Assembly: GCF_000177075.1 (NCBI RefSeq)
Contig: NZ_ADEG01000031.1
Location: 41,886 to 105,885 of the forward strand
Length of the DNA: 64,000 nucleotides
DNA from: Hoylesella buccalis ATCC 35310
GTDB lineage: Bacteria; Bacteroidota; Bacteroidia; Bacteroidales; Bacteroidaceae
Reading direction: 5' to 3'
Shown: in pieces, positions 63,201 through 64,000 of the stretch
How the letters are laid out: every line of letters begins with the position of its first letter
Numbering within the stretch: the first letter of the stretch is position 1
The notes under the pieces: model-generated
Database searches by the model: none
What the model was told of the DNA's origin: nothing
The model's input: the letters and a program-made list of their open reading frames with translations, nothing else
Made by a program: the position numbers and the translations under genes

Positions 63201-63560
63201 TACACTAAGTGCTCCCTTAGGACTACCAACATCATAGGTACTGGACATAGATGTTGGTGGAGTTGGTACCAATGGCTTGTCAGGATGAAAAGGTAAGATA
63301 GGATCTCCTGGGTCAATTGGTAGTATAGGGTCTCCTGGATCAATAGGATCAATAGGATGAATAGGACCGATAGGATCTAACGGCTCCCACCATGGCTTAT
63401 CTGGATTTGGATAGAGTCTATCAAATTTATTAGCCGTAGCAGTAATTGCTTTTTGCTTAGTTATTGTTCTGATTGAATCATTGCTAGCATTCGCAGAAAT
63501 TGTACTCGCCAAACCTGTTACTACAGTAAAAAGTAGTGCTTGAAGTAAATTCTTTTTCAT
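57219..63560 (-). CDS. Secreted SpvB/FG-GAP/YD-repeat Rhs polymorphic toxin
   Basis: 2113 aa. Order: Sec signal peptide (residues 1-25); proline-rich tandem region (51-101, DP-I/L-x-P repeats); SpvB-like domain (GAAVYSIDISAPNGGSLTPS, GLAGFGFNITGLSCITR); about seven FG-GAP/VCBS-like calcium loops (for example DVNNDGISDII, DFDGDGYNDLI, DYNHDGLTDII); many YD repeats (YTYDAEGRLAS, YDKYGNKTQT); and the Rhs core GRVYDPVLGRFLSPDKYIQE to LKYADPSGD near residue 1790. The last ~320 residues are variable: a Gly/Ala-rich hydrophobic linker, then a small domain with GGDGIKRSKLTIPGWYRGK and EPNGDINHRLFSPFK, the presumed toxin. Its family is uncertain. Base composition is more A/T-rich than the core chromosome. 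Confidence 0.92.
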   Translation of the reverse strand: MKKNLLQALLFTVVTGLASTISANASNDSIRTITKQKAITATANKFDRLYPNPDKPWWEPLDPIGPIHPIDPIDPGDPILPIDPGDPILPFHPDKPLVPTPPTSMSSTYDVGSPKGALSVNNSGAAVYSIDISAPNGGSLTPSIGVSYNSQSGNGLAGFGFNITGLSCITRGCKDLYHDKQIAGTSYGIGDALFLNGQRLILKTGTYGYNGSTYTPEGDPYTIVTLHNNINTSACWFSVVCADGKTYQLGNTSDSRLSFVNRKSVTCIAAWYINQTTDVHSNLVKYHYTTTNYNLRPVSIEYGLNTAKSRGITNLILFTYSSLTGSYARPFAIGDRQGKMDVYLSKITTQTNGSVFRTYTFTYNSTSDETKDKYYRLTQVDLANGAGREVAPIKIDWDHLSSLYISNTNLNVQTSSPSSMIEESAKTFIAVDVNNDGISDIIRLSPGAYVWRYNGGESRQGKTFLFVSLSKKDANGNVTYQTPKQFDLNPSFSMDDLNNVIGGIQAMDFDGDGYNDLIIPYYCGYKSNYGERYTIVWGKSIVNGGGFSEITGRLVNCDHTPLFTTYDSNGDGRDDLFYLEDRAKDGYYNGAILRYKDSNSLDATKFQFKLVREPKKLFVGDYNHDGLTDIIVFYDGGYKIYYNNGGELSSTKYTEYNSKEGTNLGDKHRIVQGDFDGDGMIDFAFLQGDWKYGLAINNGDGTFTVNNEAVTLSETDQKTNKDNDRFNMVAYDFDHDGKCDFVITKAHYVFHGGFRSKYYYDFTKTLFVRSTGTGFELHKEYVTHQEKDAEPNNIFLGDFTGDGDVQYASFGKNLLVDNDKSDDKIHTYRSGYNLVSKGKISSITDGFGLQTYIYYKSATDPSVYTQTYSSAYPVNSYTIPVPLVSKVIKDNGAAGSQTIQYQYGDLKLHVAGKGTVGFSSMTTENLTLGTRETTTVDKWDTDKWIPIQTTTMSTVGSNSSKIVSYTTIANNISGQNYYAYTSRKSLTDLDGNTSETYTTYDTAKGVPTVEIVKNDGDNMYKKVVYNSYIQKMNQWMPLNVVKSQKHEDDSEVNSSTTTYTYNDKGEVIKVVANDGSTLPLTVNTTYDVYGNVLTSTQTGKGIVANTETNVYDASGRFVVKAYDSVSPRVTTYTYDLFGNVLTENDETNKSHILTSKHVYDGWGTEISETNSFGITTTKEMGWGSNYDKKYFITTSSTGKPWVAVWFDNAGHEVLRESVMQNANAYSLATTYNSKGQKTKIEEKTGKLTLSETFNYDERGRVTSDVKSSGKSSTFSYGNRSVTETTAGRSYTKITDAWGNLVKSVDPVTQVDYVYSSIGKPAEITTNGATTYIQYDEVGNKIAVQSPDAGNINYEYAADGKVMKFTDARNITTIYTYDAEGRLASTMAGNTLITNTYGTSGNSINHLVKTSVNGNSVEYTHDELGRIITETRTVSGDGTYQFKYAYNANNQLVQTTYPGNLIVKYTYDKYGNKTQTTANDKIVYQVDGYDGLETRTSFLNKYTTTFTLDSRGFKNDIVLKNGSIVLDQFKMNYDGATGNLLSRTRNSLSEETFGYDNLDRLVSVKVGTKETMQIKYAENGNITSKTGIGQYYYDAERPHAVSSVDNTDNLISTQDCTTQFNDLNKISSLQENDKVMTIDYGPDLERCFSILKQGNTILRKVTYMDDYEKVVANGVTREFYYLDGDIIVIRQNGTFHAYQSFKDNLGSILSVVDENGSKVFSAEYDAWGKQTVSVNTIGLIRGYGGHEMLNEFNLINMNGRVYDPVLGRFLSPDKYIQEGDNSQNYNSYSYCLNNPLKYADPSGDVFVLDDFIAITAMGAMMGVMNAAMSDKPIWKGALLGAASAAATYGIGQLFGVAGSFGHELLRAGTHGLSSGVFNALNGDNFWNGLISGAASSGMGSFAQSSNWNPYLLMASTTAAGGAIAWATGGDFLQGALNGLQIGAFNFVEHDGYDGNGGPGYVKRLPDGTLEAQEPLQEVVCKSIKIRFISNVPHEKPLVAVYPEFDILFFVRAAISEGFSSLLSSIVKHPEKSFFENTRYTGKVERQMLNNDYHSFPESVTAFEKNGQVIQIIGGDGIKRSKLTIPGWYRGKNGVFEFIKEPNGDINHRLFSPFK
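63273..63380 (-). repeat. Tandem DPIxP repeat-coding stretch in the Rhs gene
   Basis: Encodes residues 61-96, in which the blocks DPGDPILPIDPGDPILP and PIHPIDPIDP recur. The DNA repeats of about 27 bp (GGGTCTCCTGGATCAATAGG-like) are nearly identical, so the number of units could change by slippage. Confidence 0.7.
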
Positions 63561-63988
63561 TGCTTTACAATTTTCCAGGTAGTTGATTGTCCGTTAATTG
63601 TGATTTGAAGTAAATAGACTCCATTAGGCTGATTGCTTATATCCACATCGGCATTGTCGGAGCTTACATCGAATGCAAAAATCTGTGTGCCTTGTATAGA
63701 ATAAACACCCAAGTGACATTTGTCACTAGTCTCTAAGTCTGAGATACTAACTTTTAGATTGCCCTGAGTTGGATTCGGGTAGATTTTAACCGAATGTTCT
63801 CTCAACCTTTCGGAATAGAAGTCCTGGCTTTCAAAAGACTGCTTCTTCGCCATTGCTTGTGAAGCTGACATGACAATTTCTCGTTTTATACGATTCCCTG
63901 CCATATCGTAGGCATACCCAATCTTGGATTGGGCAAATGTAAAAGCCGGGAATAACATTAAGCAAAAATAAAGAAAGATTTTCCTCAT
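63557..63988 (-). CDS. Small secreted protein with one YD motif and a T9SS type A sorting domain
   Basis: 143 aa. Signal peptide MRKIFLYFCLMLFPAFTFAQ, then KIGYAYDMAGNRIKREIV, a single YD-repeat-like motif, then a T9SS type A C-terminal domain (IYPNPTQGNLKVSISD, NQPNGVYLLQITINGQ, ending TTWKIVKQ). ATGA overlap with the Rhs gene (63557-63560). It is probably exported by T9SS to the surface. The YD motif and coupling suggest it works with the Rhs protein, which itself lacks a T9SS domain. Its promoter is outside or at the window edge. Confidence 0.88.
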   Translation of the reverse strand: MRKIFLYFCLMLFPAFTFAQSKIGYAYDMAGNRIKREIVMSASQAMAKKQSFESQDFYSERLREHSVKIYPNPTQGNLKVSISDLETSDKCHLGVYSIQGTQIFAFDVSSDNADVDISNQPNGVYLLQITINGQSTTWKIVKQ

Positions 63989-64000
63989 AATTTTATTTTA

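Overview
The window reads as a Bacteroidota chromosome, most likely Prevotellaceae. Supporting signs are a Na+-translocating NADH:quinone reductase (nqrABCDEF) operon, type IX secretion (T9SS) C-terminal sorting domains, outer-membrane barrel proteins of Bacteroidota type, DUF6048/DUF6452/DUF2023/DUF4199 proteins, and recurrent promoters of the form TAnnTTTGC (the Bacteroidota -7 box, sometimes with TTTG 19-20 bp upstream).

Region 1 (1-31.1 kb) is chromosomal core. Most genes are on the minus strand: CtpA-like S41 protease (cut by the window start), dCMP deaminase, M3 peptidase Dcp, a 970-aa TonB-receptor-like barrel, Crp/Fnr regulator and ApbE flavin transferase, DUF6048/DUF6452, a GT2 glycosyltransferase, DUF4199 and a DNPH1/Rcl-like hydrolase. 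They are followed by an SRP RNA to tRNA-Thr unit, a glutaredoxin-like protein, DUF2023 with flavodoxin, a T9SS-type subtilase, SlyD-like FKBP with chorismate synthase, a small barrel protein, the nqr operon and a TamB homologue. ApbE is the family that attaches FMN to NqrB and NqrC, so these two loci are functionally linked. Short 22-bp repeat arrays lie in two intergenic regions, and a ~200-bp inverted-repeat element precedes a tRNA-Ser gene.

Region 2 (31.2-54.1 kb) is an integrative conjugative element (ICE) of the CTnDOT type, apparently inserted at the 3' end of tRNA-Ser(GGA). It starts with an IntDOT-like tyrosine recombinase and small accessory genes (DUF1896, PcfK, PcfJ). A minus-strand transfer operon runs traA-B-D-E-F-G-I-J-K-L-M-N-O-Q plus a lysozyme; no TraP primase is present. 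A noncoding divergent region with a large inverted repeat (candidate oriT) comes next, then mobA-mobB-mobC on the plus strand. mobC (coupling protein) is broken by a frameshift at a T8 tract.

Region 3 (54.1-64 kb) holds a polymorphic-toxin locus on the minus strand. A small T9SS-sorted protein with one YD motif is translationally coupled to a 2113-aa SpvB/FG-GAP/YD-repeat Rhs protein with a C-terminal toxin-like tail. That gene is in turn coupled to an Imm40-like immunity gene. Downstream lie an orphan toxin-tail remnant, a decayed IS element, and two small membrane or lipoprotein genes that could be orphan immunity genes. No copy of the tRNA-Ser 3' end was seen by eye up to 64 kb, so the toxin locus may be ICE cargo; this is an inference.
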